A stretch of 64,000 nt of DNA from Paraniabella defluvii (GTDB taxonomy: Bacteria > Bacteroidota > Bacteroidia > Chitinophagales > Chitinophagaceae): the NCBI GenBank assembly GCA_019316985.1, contig CP079215.1:2108001-2172000 (forward strand), read 5' to 3'. Positions 9,544 through 22,321 of the stretch are shown piece after piece. Below the pieces are notes generated by a model. The model was not told the origin of the DNA. It did not search any database and saw nothing but the letters and a program-made list of their open reading frames with translations. A program made the translations under genes and the position numbers. Numbering within the stretch: the stretch's first letter is position 1; each line of letters starts with the position of its first letter.

Positions 9544-11033
9544 TTAGTATAATGTCTTCTTGTGTAAATATAGACCGTTTTCTCCTAACTGGTTAAAGGA
9601 GAACTCCAGCTTTAGTGTAAAATCGTAGTCGGTGAAAATGTCGAGTCCAAACCCGCCGCCATAAAGCATCCGATTGGTCAAACTATTGTTCCATGGCTGG
9701 CTATTGTGTACATACCCCGTATTGCCGTATACTTTACCATAAATTTTTAACGGGATCAGCGTAGAAGTGTATTTCTTCAGCACAGGTAAATTAATACTGA
9801 ATTGGCTAATTGTTTAGACAAGGTGGCATTTAAAATACCGCCAGCAACGCCATCTATTACATAATTTTCATATCCCCGAAGGGTCATATCGCTATATCCT
9901 AATAACTGGGAGTTGATATAAGGCTGCTTGAACGGGAGCTTTACAGTGCCCAGGGCCGAAATACTGTAAAACATTTTAGGGCTGATATGCCAGCTTCCCT
10001 GCCCTTTGGCGCTCAGCTGCCATACATTCATTTTGCTATTGAACCCCTGCTTCGAGATCATTACTTCGCCCGCGTACCCCGCGTTGGATAAGGAATGTAG
10101 TCCAGGTTTTGATACACGAGTTTATAATAAACCCTTGGATATTTAACACTTGAAGCGCCATGGCTCATAAAGTTGGGATTCTTTATAATTACCGAATCTG
10201 ATACGCGCAAGGTGTTATAGCCAATTCCAAAATAATGGCGCGTAAAGAAAGCCGGGCGGTAAGAGAACTCCGCAGTTCCTTCGAAGAAGTTCTTGGGGTA
10301 ATTGTCGCGCTCGTTATGAAATTCCTGCCGGTTATTAACCGTGATATGGTTAATTTCATGTGTTTTACCCAGGGCGAGGCTCATATTGAGGCCCCACTTT
10401 AAATTTTTATCAATATAGGGCCGGTTATAACTTAATAAAAGCTGCTTGGTATAGCCCGTAACAAAATAAAATCTTAATTTATCGTTATTGCCACTGGCAT
10501 TATCATACATCAGTTTTACGCCATAGTCAACGCGCGAAACGCTGGCGCCTCTCTTAAACAACCATTCGTTAAGGTTCCGGTCTACCGGCTTCAAATGAGG
10601 CAGCGGCAGCAAATACCACCGCTCTTTTACTTTTATTTTTACATCCAGATAAGGACCATCCACTTTAACAACACTGATACTAAAATCTTTAATCAGGAAA
10701 AGGGAGAGGTTCAGTAACTGTGTTTTTCCGCGGGAAAACAGGTCAGGGATATTTTTAATTTTACAACGTCATCTTCCTTAAAAGGTAATTCCCTTAACAT
10801 AATTGCCCGGCGGGTGATTTTATTACCCTCAATATATATATGCCTGATGATATAGGAACTTTCTTCGGGTGGAATGGGAATAGAGTCGGGCCAGAAATCG
10901 CCGGGGCAACGGGCGACGGAGATTTTCTGGTGCTATCGGTGGTTAAAGTAACACTGTCGGTTTGTGCCGTAACGGCCAGGCTATTGCCCAGCAGAATGAG
11001 TAGCCACAACGCATATTTTTTTAACCAGGACAT
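9544..11033 (-). CDS. BamA/TamA-like outer membrane protein
   Basis: A signal peptide (MSWLKKYALWLLILLGNSLAVTAQ) is followed by a linker, a POTRA-like region (YIRHIYIEGNKITRRAIMLR after bridging) and a C-terminal beta-barrel rich in alternating aromatic strands (for example PRVYYKLVYQNLDYIPYPTRGTRAK, a conserved D15-type strand). The final residues LEFSFNQLGENGLYLHKKTLY fit a barrel end. Restored length of about 495 is shorter than BamA, so it is more likely a BamA-superfamily paralogue with one or two POTRA domains. Frameshifts occur near 10850, 10700 and 9800. It probably assembles or exports an outer-membrane partner. Confidence 0.8.
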
Positions 11034-11071
11034 TCGTTCACAAATGGTTCGGATGGTATTTGGGTGGCGTA

Positions 11072-11730
11072 CTAAACATTAAGGTAGCTCATCAGGTTTT
11101 CATAGTTGCTTTTAAGCTCATTGGTATATAATTCTTCACCAAAATAATGCTTAACATTATACTCATATCGTTGGAAAGTAGCAACAATATCTGAGATCTC
11201 CAGCTTGTTTACCTTCAGGGTAATGAGCATTTTTCCTGTTTCGGGGTCTCTTGATGTGTTTAGCTGGGTGATCTGCGCGTCGTTGCTTTCAACAAGGCGG
11301 CAGATTTCGGAGAAGGAATACTGTTGTTGATCCACCTCCAGCACCACCAGGGCTCCCGGCTCGTTGATTTGCATAAAATCTGCAATATCCTGCAATAAAT
11401 GACTGGTTTCTATAATACCGGTCAGTTTACCTCCATTATCCACAACGGGTAAAATGCTTAAATGAGACGCTACGGCTAAAGATACCGCCTTCAGCAAGTG
11501 ATCGCCGGCATTAACCGATACCTTTAGCAGGTAATGCTGGATGTCTTTATAGCCTGCCCCTCATCCACATTAAGCAGGGTTTCCTCCTTAATAATACCAA
11601 TAAATTCTGCTCCCTCGGTAACGGCCAGTTCCTGCACCTGGTATTGGTACATGAGCCGCAGCACATAGTAAACCTTATCAGATAACTTGATCTGAGGAAG
11701 ATTTTCAAAGGGTAAATTGGTAACTAACAT
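11072..11730 (-). CDS. CBS-domain protein
   Basis: Two CBS motifs (about residues 8-65 and 70-130; phrases AVTEGAEFIGIIKEE and PVVDNGGKLTGIIETSHLL) are followed by an ACT-like C-terminal region (ALVVLEVDQQQYSFSEICRLVESNDAQI). It probably senses an adenosyl ligand or amino acid and regulates a neighbour; the partner is unknown. A frameshift near 11530 joins the two halves. Its start overlaps the end of the alpha/beta hydrolase gene by 7 bp, so these are translationally coupled. CBS/NAD-kinase/BamA-type clusters recur in Bacteroidota. Confidence 0.85.
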
Positions 11731-12538
11731 TTTGCCTCTTTTATACTAAGACTCCCATCTTCAGGCTTCTGTTGCAATGGCGGAATGTTTTTTAAGAAAT
11801 TAAACAAAATATTGTTGAATTCTTCAGGAACTTCCATCATAGGAGCATGGCCACATTTATCTATAAAATAGAGTTCACTATCGGGTAGCAGTTTGTGAAA
11901 TTCTTCCGCTACAAATGGTGGCGTGATATTGTCATTCTTTCCCCAAATCAGCAACGCGGGAATCTTAATTTGTTGTAATTCTTTTTCCAGATTATTCCTG
12001 ATCGCACTTTTGGCCAGGGCAATGATCTTGATAACTTTTAAACGGTTGTTGGTGATGGAAAATACTTCTTCCACCAGCTCTTCCGTCGCCATCGCGGGAT
12101 CATAAAAAGTATATTCTGTTTTTTTGCGGATATACTCTCTGTCGCCTCGCTTAGGATAGCTATCGCCCATAGCGCTTTCAAACAGGCCGGAACTACCTGT
12201 TAAGGTAACTGTTTTTACCCGGTCACTTTCGTTTTTCAGCAAATACACCAGTCCAACATGGCCGCCAAGGAGTTGCCCAGCAGGTGAATATTCTTATAGT
12301 CTCTTGTTTCGATAAAACGATGTACATATTTAGCCAGGCCGCTTACACTGGTATGTAAAATATCCATATCCAGTAAAGGCAGCATAGGCACCACCACTTT
12401 ATTGTATTGTTTAAAGTGATCGATCAGCGGTTTGAAGTTACTCAGTGCCCCAAATAGTCCATGCAACAACACGAGCGGTTCTCCTTCACCCTCTTCTATA
12501 TAGCTGAATTTATCGTGTTGCTTTATCTCGTATTGCAT
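11724..12538 (-). CDS. alpha/beta hydrolase
   Basis: Serine hydrolase of the alpha/beta fold. The oxyanion-hole motif LLHGLFG is at about residues 24-30; bridging an indel near 12245 gives the nucleophile elbow GNSLGGHVG. The acid is in IWGKNDNITPP and the catalytic His in DKCGHAPMMEVPEEF, so a full Ser-Asp-His triad is present. Length of about 270. The substrate is unknown. It is the first gene of the operon that runs through the CBS, BamA-like and nadK genes. Confidence 0.85.
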
Positions 12539-12734
12539 TATTAATTCTTATGTTATCGCCGCTAATATATTGATTTTACCCAATCCATATCATTATTAGC
12601 AATTATATTTTAATATTATTAGGAAAACCGGCAAATAAATCCTGTTTCTATGCTGTATTAGAACACAAGTACCCCGTTTTTCATTAGATATTTCCCGGCT
12701 AATAAAAATAGAGTATTCGGGAGAAATTTACAAA

Positions 12735-14570
12735 TCACTTTCCAAACATCCGCTCAATCTGGTCTTGCTTAAATTCCAGGTAGGTAGGATTTCCGTCGGG
12801 TGCTTATTAAAAGGCGTGCAGTTAAACAGATCCGTCAACAACTGCCTCATTTCTCTTTCTGTAAGCCGGGTACCCGTTTTTATGGCTCTTTGCCTGGCCA
12901 GGAGCGAATGAGTTTTTCCTGTTAGAGATTTTTATTTCGGTATTAAAATGTTTGTATTGTTCTATAGTAAAGTCTACAATTTGCTTTTCGTTACCTGTAT
13001 CCAGGTCGGCAGGAGTACCTTGTATCACAAATGTATTATTGCCAAAAGGCTCTATAAGAAAGCCCAAAACCTTAAAATACGGCAACAGTTCGTTGAGTAT
13101 AACTGCATCTGAGGGGACATTTCCAGTGTTGGCGGAAACATACTGCTTTGGGTAGCAATTGGAGTGCCGTCTATTGCTTCTAACATTTGCTGATATAATA
13201 CTCTTTCGTGCGCCGACTGCTGGTTGATGAGTAAAAAACTGTTCTCTGTGGGATATAAGATATATGTATTTAAAACCTGCGCCAGATCGGTATGTTCATC
13301 AACTGAAAACCCGGTTTTTTCTTTAGGTGAAGCAAATATTTGCGGGGGTGTTTTTCGTATTCAAATAACGCCTCCTCCTTTTTTACAGGTTCGTAAAATT
13401 CTTTCCAGTGCTTTAACTCGGAAGAGGAAGGCCTTTCAATAAAATGCGCCTGATGTTTCTGTGTAAACCCTTTATAAATAGGAGAAGCTGCGGCCGTTTC
13501 CTGCTGGTCGGAGGTAAAGGGTTTGGATACGGAAGACAGGTTCTGGATAGATGCGTCCAGGTTAAAATCCAGTGTGGGAGTAATGCTGAACTGTGCGAGG
13601 GCATGTTTCACCGCCGCCTGCACAAAAGCGTATACGATTTTCTCATCCTCAAACTTAATTTCCTGCTTGGTAGGGTGCACATTAACGTCTACTTGCTCGG
13701 GGTCTATTTCAATAAACAGTACATACATCGGGAAACTGTCCGAAGGGATCATTTCCTGGTAAGCATTCATCACTGCGTGGTTAAGATATGCGCTTTTGAT
13801 GAACCGGTTGTTGACAAAAAGTATTGGTCGCCCGTGTTTTTTTGGCGGTTTCCGGCTTGCCGGTAAAACCATAGATATTCATGTAGTCTGTATCCTCTTT
13901 TACCGTTACCATTTTAGCGTTGTAATGGTTACCTAAGAGTTGTACTACTCTTTGCTTGAGTGTGCCTTTTTCCAGGTGAAAAGCTGTTGGCCGTTAGAAG
14001 TAAGCGTAAATAAAATATGCGGGAAAGACATTGCTACCCGCGTAAACTCATCCACTATATGGCGCATTTCTGCGGCATTGCTTTTTAAAAAGTTGCGCCG
14101 GGCCGGGATATTAAAAACAGGTTTTTCATGGCAATGCTGGTACCGTTGGGTACTGCCACAGGCTCCTGCCGTAATACGGTACTGTTCTCAATTTCCAGCA
14201 AAGTGCCGGCATCATCTTCTGCCCGTTTCGATTTTAGCTCTACCTGGGCCACCGCGGCAATGGATGCCAGCGCCTCACCCCTGAAGCCCATCGTTTTAAT
14301 ATGAAACAGGTCTTCTATGCTTTTTATCTTAGAAGTAGCATGGCGTTCGAAGCACATACGTGCGTCTGTTTCGCTCATGCCGCTGCCATTATCTACCACC
14401 TGCAAAAGGGTTTTGCCGGCATCTACAATAATCAGTTTAATTTCGGTGGCACCCGCATCCACCGCATTCTCCAAGAGCTCTTTTACCGCACTGGCCGGGC
14501 GCTGAATCACCTCACCAGCCGCAATCTGGTTAGCAATATTATCGGGTAATAAAACTATTTTATCAGGCAC
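12735..14570 (-). CDS. mutL: DNA mismatch repair protein MutL
   Basis: N-terminal GHKL ATPase: [20 protein letters not shown] and [10 protein letters not shown] are the ATP-binding motifs. The middle has the S5-type domain ([27 protein letters not shown]), and the C-terminal dimerisation/endonuclease domain ends QIERMFGK. Restored length of about 612 is normal. At least four frameshifts occur (near 14100, 13865, 13300, 12870 and 12810). The position of the DQHAxxE endonuclease motif reads NQQSAHE (about 13205-13225). MutL couples MutS mismatch recognition to strand nicking or helicase recruitment. It is followed downstream by an intergenic gap before the hydrolase operon. Confidence 0.95.
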
Positions 14571-14688
14571 GCGTCACAAAATTTTTAAGCGTGTAAAGGT
14601 ACAATAATCGATGGTTAATGGCCTCCTAAATCTATATCGGGTGCCAACTGCCTATTAGGCTGCCAAGATTTACAATAAATCAGGATCG

Positions 14689-15738
14689 CTAACTTTTAAC
14701 AGGCTCAATAATGAGTTCAGCGTCATAATGGTCGCCCGAGTCATTAAATAAAAGCTGGTAGTTTTGCCGTACTCATGCTCCAAGCGTGAAATAGTATTCT
14801 CAAGGCCTATTCCATGTCCTCTTTCTTTAGGACCCGACGTTTTTTTGTTTTTTACGGAGAATTTTAAGCTTTGTTTGGAATTGTTTAGCTCCAAAACTAT
14901 TTTTACCGGGTGTTCCGGCTCATGCAATTCACCATGTTTGAAGGCATTTTCCACTAAGGTGATCAGAACCAGGGGCACGACTTTGATGTGCTCCACCTCA
15001 TGGTCTGTGGGAGCAGTATATTCAACGGACAATTTATTTTCAAACCGCATCTGGTTAAGTTCGATATAGGCGTCGATAAAACGGATCTCATCTTTAAGCA
15101 AAACCAGTTCGTCGCTGCTTTCTGTTAATGCAAAGCGCATAATATCTGAGAGCTTTAATATGCCTGAAGCAAGCTCCTTGCTTTTACCCAGGGTGGCACT
15201 GGCGTAAAAAAGTTAAGTGTATTAAGCAAAAAATGAGGATTGATCTGCGCTCTTAAAAAGCTGTTTCAGCTGCATGCCTCTTATTTTCAGCCAGTTTGGC
15301 CTCTTCCCGTTTCTGAACCAGGTCCTCAAAAAAGTAAAACATTAGGCCAAACAGGAAAAAGTATAGGTAATTGGCAACAAAAGAAACCGAGATTATTTTC
15401 CCAGTAAGTGTGGTTTTGGGTACTTCCCCGGTGGCAGACGCTATCTGAACAAAGTAATACCAGTGCGCTCCATAGCTTAAACCCATTCCCAGCAGCACCA
15501 ATAAAATACGCAGCCAATAATTTACTTTTTCCCCTTTTTTAGACAATTTCAAAGCTGCATAAACACTGTAAAACGGGCAGATATTTACCAAAAGAGTTCT
15601 TACTAAAAATAAGCCCAAAGTAAAATACTCCTTGGTGCTGAAGTTTAGTATGGCAGAAAGCGTTAGCCAGAATGCCCAGAAAGCGATATGCACCTTTTTA
15701 AAGTCTCTTGCGCTTTCTACTTTTAGTATCGATCTCAT
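14689..15738 (-). CDS. LytS-type sensor histidine kinase
   Basis: Four to five transmembrane segments (about residues 16-140: AFWAFWLTLSAILNF, FLVRTLLVNICPFYSVYAAL, LRILLVLLGMGLSYGAHWYY, VANYLYFFLFGLMFYFFED) precede a His_kinase (PF06580) domain. Bridging an indel near 15250 gives RAQINPHFLLNTLN, with the phosphoacceptor His in NPHF. The ATPase part has VENAFKHGE and GHGIGLENTISRL. A second indel near 14760 gives the correct end ELIIEPVKS at 14689. It normally phosphorylates a LytTR response regulator, but none is adjacent, so it is an orphan within this window. Confidence 0.85.
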
Positions 15739-15856
15739 TGCTGTAGTTGATTAGAACGCAAAGTAGCGATAATTAAAAAAACAAAAAGGTCTATTGCGAT
15801 AATGGCAGGCTGGCAAAGAAGAAGTATTTCGGATAAGCCGTTTACTGCTATTCCGT

Positions 15857-15864
15857 TAAATTTG
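15857..15864 (+). promoter_or_regulatory. candidate -7 element of the GH3/serine hydrolase gene
   Basis: TAAATTTG matches the Bacteroidota -7 consensus TAnnTTTG, 35 bp before the ATG at 15900. I see no clear TTG -33 at the right spacing. Confidence 0.45.
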
Positions 15865-15899
15865 TACGGATCGGTATTGTTTTTGAAAATAACTTCTAC

Positions 15900-18807
15900 A
15901 TGAAAAATCAAAGGTTAATCGTTTTCGCTATATGTATGCTGTTCTCCATCCTGTCCAAAGCGCAGTCCACTCCGGCTCAGCAATGGGTAGATCAAACTTA
16001 TAAATCGCTGAGTGACGATGAAAAGATCGCGCAGCTGGTTATCATACGCGCTTATTCTAATAAAGGGATTGAAGCCAATGTGGTAAATGATATCAAAAGG
16101 TTTAACGTGGGCTCTATTTGTTTTTTCCAGGGAGGCCCGGTAAGACAGGCTCAGCTAACCAACTACTACCAGGGAATAGCTAAAACGCCCATTTTGATCA
16201 CTATTGACGGAGAGTATGGCTTGGGTATGCGCCTGGATAGCGTGACGAAATACCCGTACGCTATAACACTGGGAGCCGTTACCGACGCTTCGCTGGTGTA
16301 CCAAACCGGTAAGGCTATCGGTGCGCAACACAAACGGCTGGGTGTACATGTAGATTATGCGCCGGTGGTAGATATTAATAATAATCCCAATAACCCGGTA
16401 ATTGGTTTCAGGTCTTTTGGTGAAGATAAATACCGTGTGGCGCGAAATGGTATTGCCTTTATGAAAGGAATGCAGGATGCAGGCATCATGGCCACTGCCA
16501 AGCATTTTCCGGGCCATGGTGATGTGGATGTAGATTCTCACCTTGATCTGCCGGTAATTAATAAAACCCGTGCACAGCTCGAAGACCTGGAGTTGTATCC
16601 TTTCCGGGAAATGATCAAAGCCGGGGTACAAAGCGTTATGGTGGGCCACCTTTCTGTTCCTTCAATTGACAATGGTAAAAACAGGGCCACATCTATTTCA
16701 AAAAACGCTGTAAACGGGTTACTAAGAAAAGAGCTGGGTTTTAACGGCCTGACGTTTACCGATGCGCTGGAGATGAAAGGGGTAGCTAAATATTACCCTG
16801 GTGGCACTATTGCGGCAGAGGCTCTTATTGCCGGCAACGATATGCTTTGTTTACCCGAAAGCGTAGAGGGAACCATAAAAGCGGTAAAAGATGCCATCAA
16901 ACAAAAAAGACTAACCTGGCAGGACCTGGAGCAAAAAGTAAAAAAGTATTGCTGGCTAAATACCATCTCGGCGTAAGCAAACAACCTGTAGTGCTTGACA
17001 ATTTGCTGGGCGACTTAAATTCGGAAACGGATGCCATCAGGAAGAAAGTGGCAGAAAAAGCTATTACCCTGCTGAGCCTGGCCAACCCCAATACTTTCAG
17101 GAATGAGTTCTTTAGCTGGCCTTTAAAAAGAACCGTAAAATAGCCTATGTTGCTTTTGGTAACGGTACCCAGGAAGCCCTGGGCGATCGTTTAAAAGCAG
17201 ATTTTAATGCCGATGTATTCTATATTAACTATGCCGATGCGGTTGGTAAAGGCGGAACCGTGGTTAAAAAGATAGTAGACGGAAAGTACGACGATGTAGT
17301 GATCGGCTTTCATGATATTGCTACCCGTAAAGGCAGCAGCAATTACGGGATATCGCAAAGCGCCATTCAAAACTGGTATGCGTTAAATAAAACCAATGCT
17401 ATCACGCTGGTGTTTGGCAGCCCGCTGGCTGCGGCAAGCTTTGTACGGCTAAATCGCTGGCGGTTTGCTACGAAGATGATATTGTTTTTCAGAATGCTGC
17501 GGCTGACTGGCTGCGTGGTGATTTTGTGGCAGCGGGTACGTTGCCTGTAGGAGTTTGTACTTTTAAGCAAGGCGATGGCAAACTGGTATCTCCCAGTGAC
17601 CTTACCTATCTTGAGCCGATCGGGGATGAGCGCTTTGCCGCGGTAGATTCTATAGCTATTGACGGTATTAAAAAAAAAAAGCCTACCCGGGCTGTGTTAT
17701 ACTGGCCGCTAAAGACGGGAAAATTGTTTACCATAAGGCATTTGGAAGCTTCGACTACGACAGCCTGGACGCAACCCGGCTAAACAGTATTTTCGATCTG
17801 GCTTCTGTAACTAAAGTTTCGGCAGTTACCGTTTCCATCATGAAAATGGCAGAGCAGGGAAAGGTTGATCTAAAAAAAAATTGAGTGATTACCTGCCTTT
17901 TACAAAAAAAAACGAACAAGGCCAATCTTACACTGGAAAACATCTTATTACACCAGGCGGGCATGGTGCCTTTTATCGGCTTTTATAAAGAAACCATTGA
18001 CGCCGATGGAAACCCCAGGCCGGAATTATACAGGTCGTCTCCCGAGGAAGGCTTTACTACCCAGGTAGCCCGGAATCTTTACCTGAGGAACGATTGGAAG
18101 GATACCATCTGGAAAAGAATCATTGAAAGTCCCGTTGTACCGCAGGGTAAAAAATATGAGTACAGCGATAACGATTTCTGGTTCCTGGGCAAGATTGTGG
18201 AAACGGTATCCGGCAAGCCACTCGAACAGTACGTGCAGGACAGCTTTTATATTCCGCTTCATATGAAAACCACCGGCTACCGGCCCCTGGAGCGTTTTCC
18301 ATTATATGAGATTGTTCCTTCTGAGAAAGAAACCGGCTTTCGCAACCAGCTGATACAAGGCACGGTGCACGATGAGGGGGCTGCTTTAGGCGGCGGAGTT
18401 GCAGGGCATGCGGGCCTATTTTCCACTGCCTATGACCTGGGGAAACTATATCAGATGTTATTGAATGGCGGAGAATTAAACGGGCATCGTTATTTTAACT
18501 GGGAAACCGTGCAGGAGTTTACTGCATACAAAAGTTCGATCAGTCGCAGGGCTTACGGTTTTGATAAACCCGAAAAAGCACAGGAGGAAGTGCACCTACC
18601 TATCCCAGTAGTTTAGCTTCTTCCCAAACCTATGGGCACACCGGTTTTACGGGCACTTGTGTATGGGTTGATCCAAAATATAATATTGTTTATGTGTTTC
18701 TTTCCAATCGTGTAACCCCTACGCGCAACAATCCGCGCCTGGGTTCTTACAATATCCGCGGCAACATACAGGATGCAATTTATAAGGGGTTAGGAGTGGT
18801 CAATTAA
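15900..18807 (+). CDS. GH3 beta-N-acetylglucosaminidase fused to a beta-lactamase-family serine hydrolase
   Basis: A signal peptide (MKNQRLIVFAICMLFSILSKAQ) is followed by a GH3 domain (about residues 30-360) with the NagZ-type loop KHFPGHGDVDVDSHLDLP holding the catalytic His/Asp pair, and VDYAPVVDINNNP. After a GH3 C-terminal domain comes a class-C beta-lactamase-like domain: SVTK (SxxK) in FDLASVTKV, YSDN (YxN) and GHTGFTGT. Restored length is about 968. Six or so frameshifts (near 16945, 17140, 17445, 17555, 17690, 17870, 18590) split it. In the family such fusions are linked to peptidoglycan recycling or turnover. The signal peptide puts it in the periplasm, unlike cytoplasmic NagZ. Confidence 0.88.
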
Positions 18808-18828
18808 ACGTTGGCGTATATTCGCTGT

Positions 18829-19847
18829 ATGAAGTGGTGTTTGTTTTTAACAGCATTGGCATTATTGCTTTCCTGCAAACAAAACAGCCGCCAGGTGGAG
18901 CCCGCTATCTATTACTGGAAAAGCCAGTTTAACCCCGGTGGATTTGAAAAGAAAAGGCTGGACAGCCTGCAGGTACAAACATTATACATCAAATTTTTCG
19001 ATATTGCATGGAACGGGACAACCAACCAGGCGCTTCCTGTAGCTAAACTATATGCCAGGGATACTGCTTACCTGCGCAGCAAAAAAATCATTCCCACCGT
19101 TTTTATAACCAACGAAGTGTTTTATAAGCTGGATAGTGCCGGTGTAAAAACGCTGGCAAAGAACACGGGCGCTCTCATACAAAAGTATGTGGAACTATAC
19201 CAGTTAAACAGCGTTCCCGAAATACAAATGGATTGTGACTGGACGACTTCAACCCGCGATAAATATTTTTATTTTTGAAGGAGATACAAACGCAAAAGGC
19301 TGCTCCCGTATTGTCAGCCACCATCCGGCTGCACCAGGTAAAGTACACCACTTCGTCGGGTGTGCCGCCGGTGAACAGGGGTTTGCTGATGTGCTACAAC
19401 ATGGGCAACCTGCAGAAAGAGCAGACTGCCAATTCTATAATCGACCCTGAAGAGTTTGGCAAATATCAATCTTCCATACAAAGCTATCCGCTGTCATTAG
19501 ACGTAGGTGTGCCGCTTTTCGACTGGTATGTATTGTTCCGTGATCATCAATATGCTGGACTGTTTTTATCGTTACCTGCGGGGTTGCTAAGTACTTTTCA
19601 AAAGCAGGACCATATATTTAAAGTAGTTCATGATACGTTTATTAATGAGCGCTTATTAAAAGCGGGAGATGTTTTACGTTATGAAAACAGTGCCGTTAAG
19701 CTGGTTAATAAAATGATGTTTCAGTTAAACAAAAAGCTGGTAACAAAAAATCTGCGCGTAGCTTTGTATCATTGCGATTCAACAATTTTAAGTAAATACA
19801 GTACTCATGAACTGGAAAACTTTTACAACGGTCTGCGGTATTATTAG
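18829..19847 (+). CDS. conserved Bacteroidota lipoprotein, hypothetical
   Basis: The start MKWCLFLTALALLLSCKQ is a lipoprotein signal with the lipobox LLSC, so the ATG at 18829 is preferred over the upstream TTG. One frameshift in a T-run near 19278 joins MDCDWTTSTRDKYFYF to LKEIQTQKAA. The pattern of beta-alpha units (TLYIKFFDIAWN…IIPTVFITNEVFYKL…EIQMDCDWTTSTRDKY…DVGVPLFDWYVLFRD) suggests a TIM-barrel fold like glycoside-hydrolase relatives, but I do not recognise a family. The end overlaps the next gene by about 40 bp, so the two are probably co-transcribed and act together at the cell envelope. Confidence 0.7.
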
Positions 19848-22209
19848 CGCAGGGCTGGTGTCGTTTCCTCAAAATATCATCGGATGCGGCGGAGGTATTG
19901 ATCCTTATGATTATTACCTCAGCTTTTTTAACCAGTATGCAGCGTCTCAAATACAGTATAAGCCTTTCTTTTATACCAACGAACAGTTTTTGTTTGATTA
20001 TGAAGAACCGGTAAGTGCTGCTGAAGTACTGGTAAAAGAGTGGGTGGACTTTACGGGTAAAACCGTTTCCGAGAAGGATGCAAATGCTTTTGTGATGCAG
20101 TTTCCCGCAAAAGACATTAACACATTATATTATCATATTGAAAAAACGCCTGCTACGCTACCCGACTCTGTCAGCCGGAACGGGATGTCTCAGTATTTCC
20201 TGAAAAATAAAGACCTGGAAGCCCTGGGATATATTTTGTATGCTAAAAAGGTAGAGCCTCATGCCACGGAGATCAGCGAATGGGAGCCGGAAAAACGCGA
20301 TAGTATTGCAATGGACCGCTTGCTGAAAAATGGTTTGCAGCTGTATGCTGCTGCCAAAACAGGTCTGTTTAAACTAAAGTATGCTTACCAGGTAGTGCGT
20401 CTGGCGCATTATAACAACCGGAGCAGCGACGCTATTAAGTATTATGATGAAATGGTAAGCGGCAATACCACGCCCAGTGTATTGCAGCCCATGAGCCTGG
20501 CGCTCAAGGCAGGCGCCTTGTTCCGTACAGGAAAAAAATATGAAGCCGCTTACCTGTTTTCCAAAGCATTTCATCAAAGCCAGGCAAAAAGATATCCAAT
20601 TATTATGGGTTCGACTGGTCGGTGGTAAAAACCGATAATCCACAGAAGTATATTTCGCTATGTAAGAATAATGATGAAAAGGCAGATATGCTGGCATTGT
20701 TTGCATTAAAGAATCCGGATAATGGCCTGGCATTTCTGAAGCAGGTGTATCAGTTAAAGCCTTCATCAGACCTGTTATCTACGCTGGTGGTAGAGAGATC
20801 AATAAATATGAGGAACGTTATTTAACCCCGCTCATAGGAAAGGAGTACAACAGCGGCATATTGGGAATTAGCTATTACTACCAGCACAGCGGCAAAGAAA
20901 CCGACAGTCTTTTAAAAAGGAAAAGCCCGAGCTGGGGGCATTTGTAGAATTTGTAAGTAAATTAAGTAAGGATCCAAAAGTAAACGATCCTGCATTGATG
21001 CAATTAGCTACGGCTTACTGCGCTTATATACAAAGGGACTATAAAAAAGCTAATGCCTACCTGGACCAGTTAAAAGCAATGAAGCTGAATACCCGTTTGC
21101 AGGATCAAATGATGTTAACCAACCTGTTGGTACAGATAAGCTCCCAGGAAAAGATTGATGCGGCTTTTGAAGAAAAAAATTCTGCCATCACTAAAATGGT
21201 TGTACAGCAAAGCCGTTAAAAATGAAAAAGAAAAAGGAGAGGAAAATGTTTATTATTATGGCAATAGCGAGCAGAGCCAATGGTATAAGTTTTACAGGAA
21301 CGTTTTGGTAGATATTTTATCCAAACGCTATAAAGCACAGGGCAATTTAGATAGAGCAGTGCTGGCTATGGGATCTCCGGAATCTTTAATGCCCGATTAC
21401 TACGGCCAATCGACCGAATATCTAAGAAGCCAGCTCGATGGCAGGCAAGCCGAGGAGCTGTATGATTTTTTAGCGGCAAAGAAGTTTACACCTTTCGAGC
21501 AGTTTTTAGTAACCAATAACCGGCTGAAAATAAAAACAGTGGCCGACTTTGCGGGCACTGCTTACCTGCGGGATTATAATTATGACAAGGCCATAGAGTG
21601 GCTGCAAAAGGTACCTGGTCAGAATAAGGTTATTGAGAAAGATCCCTTTAAAGAACTGTTGTTTGACCGCGAAGAACGTTTACCGGGCGATAAGGTAACT
21701 ACTAATAAATTGGCTTATGCCAAAGAAATGAAGCGGTTGCAGGGCCTGGTAAAAACAGATGCAAAGAACGCGGCTCAGCACCTGTATAAACTGGCTTTAG
21801 GCTATTATAATGTTACGTATTATGGCTACGCCTGAACCTGGTAGAATACTGGCGCAGCGGCGCAGACGGCTACTATGTGCCCAAAGGAGCTACTGCTTTT
21901 CAGAAAGATTATTATACAGCTTCTACCGCAGAAGCTTATTTTAAAAAGGCGATGGATGCAGGCGGCAGTCCGGAATTTAAGGCGAAATGCCTGTTTATGA
22001 TGGCTAAATGCAGCCAGAAACAGTTGCCGCAGCCGCAGTACCTGGATTTTGCCAGCTATGATGAGTATAGTCGGAAAACCGACGAGTACCTGCTAAAGTT
22101 CGCTGAAAACAAATACTATGCGCAGTTAAAGGCCCAATATGGCAATACGCAGTTTTATAAGGACGCCTTAACCCGTTGCTCTTACCTGGCGGATTTTGCC
22201 AGGAAATAA
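19807..22209 (+). CDS. large secreted helical-repeat hypothetical protein
   Basis: An N-terminal hydrophobic segment (MNWKTFTTVCGIISAGLVSFPQNIIGCGGG) could be a signal or lipoprotein-like leader; the GCGGGIDPYDYY phrase after it is distinctive. The remainder of the roughly 800 residues is alpha-helical with TPR-like units (YKKANAYLDQLKAMKLNTR, YNYDKAIEWLQKVPGQ, STAEAYFKKAMDAGG). Frameshifts occur near 20605, 20808, 20915, 21170 and 21830. It overlaps the preceding lipoprotein gene by about 40 bp. A scaffold role for an envelope complex is a guess; no catalytic motif is visible. Confidence 0.7.
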
Positions 22210-22321
22210 GCAGGAGGATAAATTCAGTAATTTCTGGCCATAGTTTTGTTTTTTTCTATACTTTTGCTCTCCTAAAAAGAAGAATTCTTTTTCTACATAT
22301 ATTTTGTCGTTTTACGACAGC

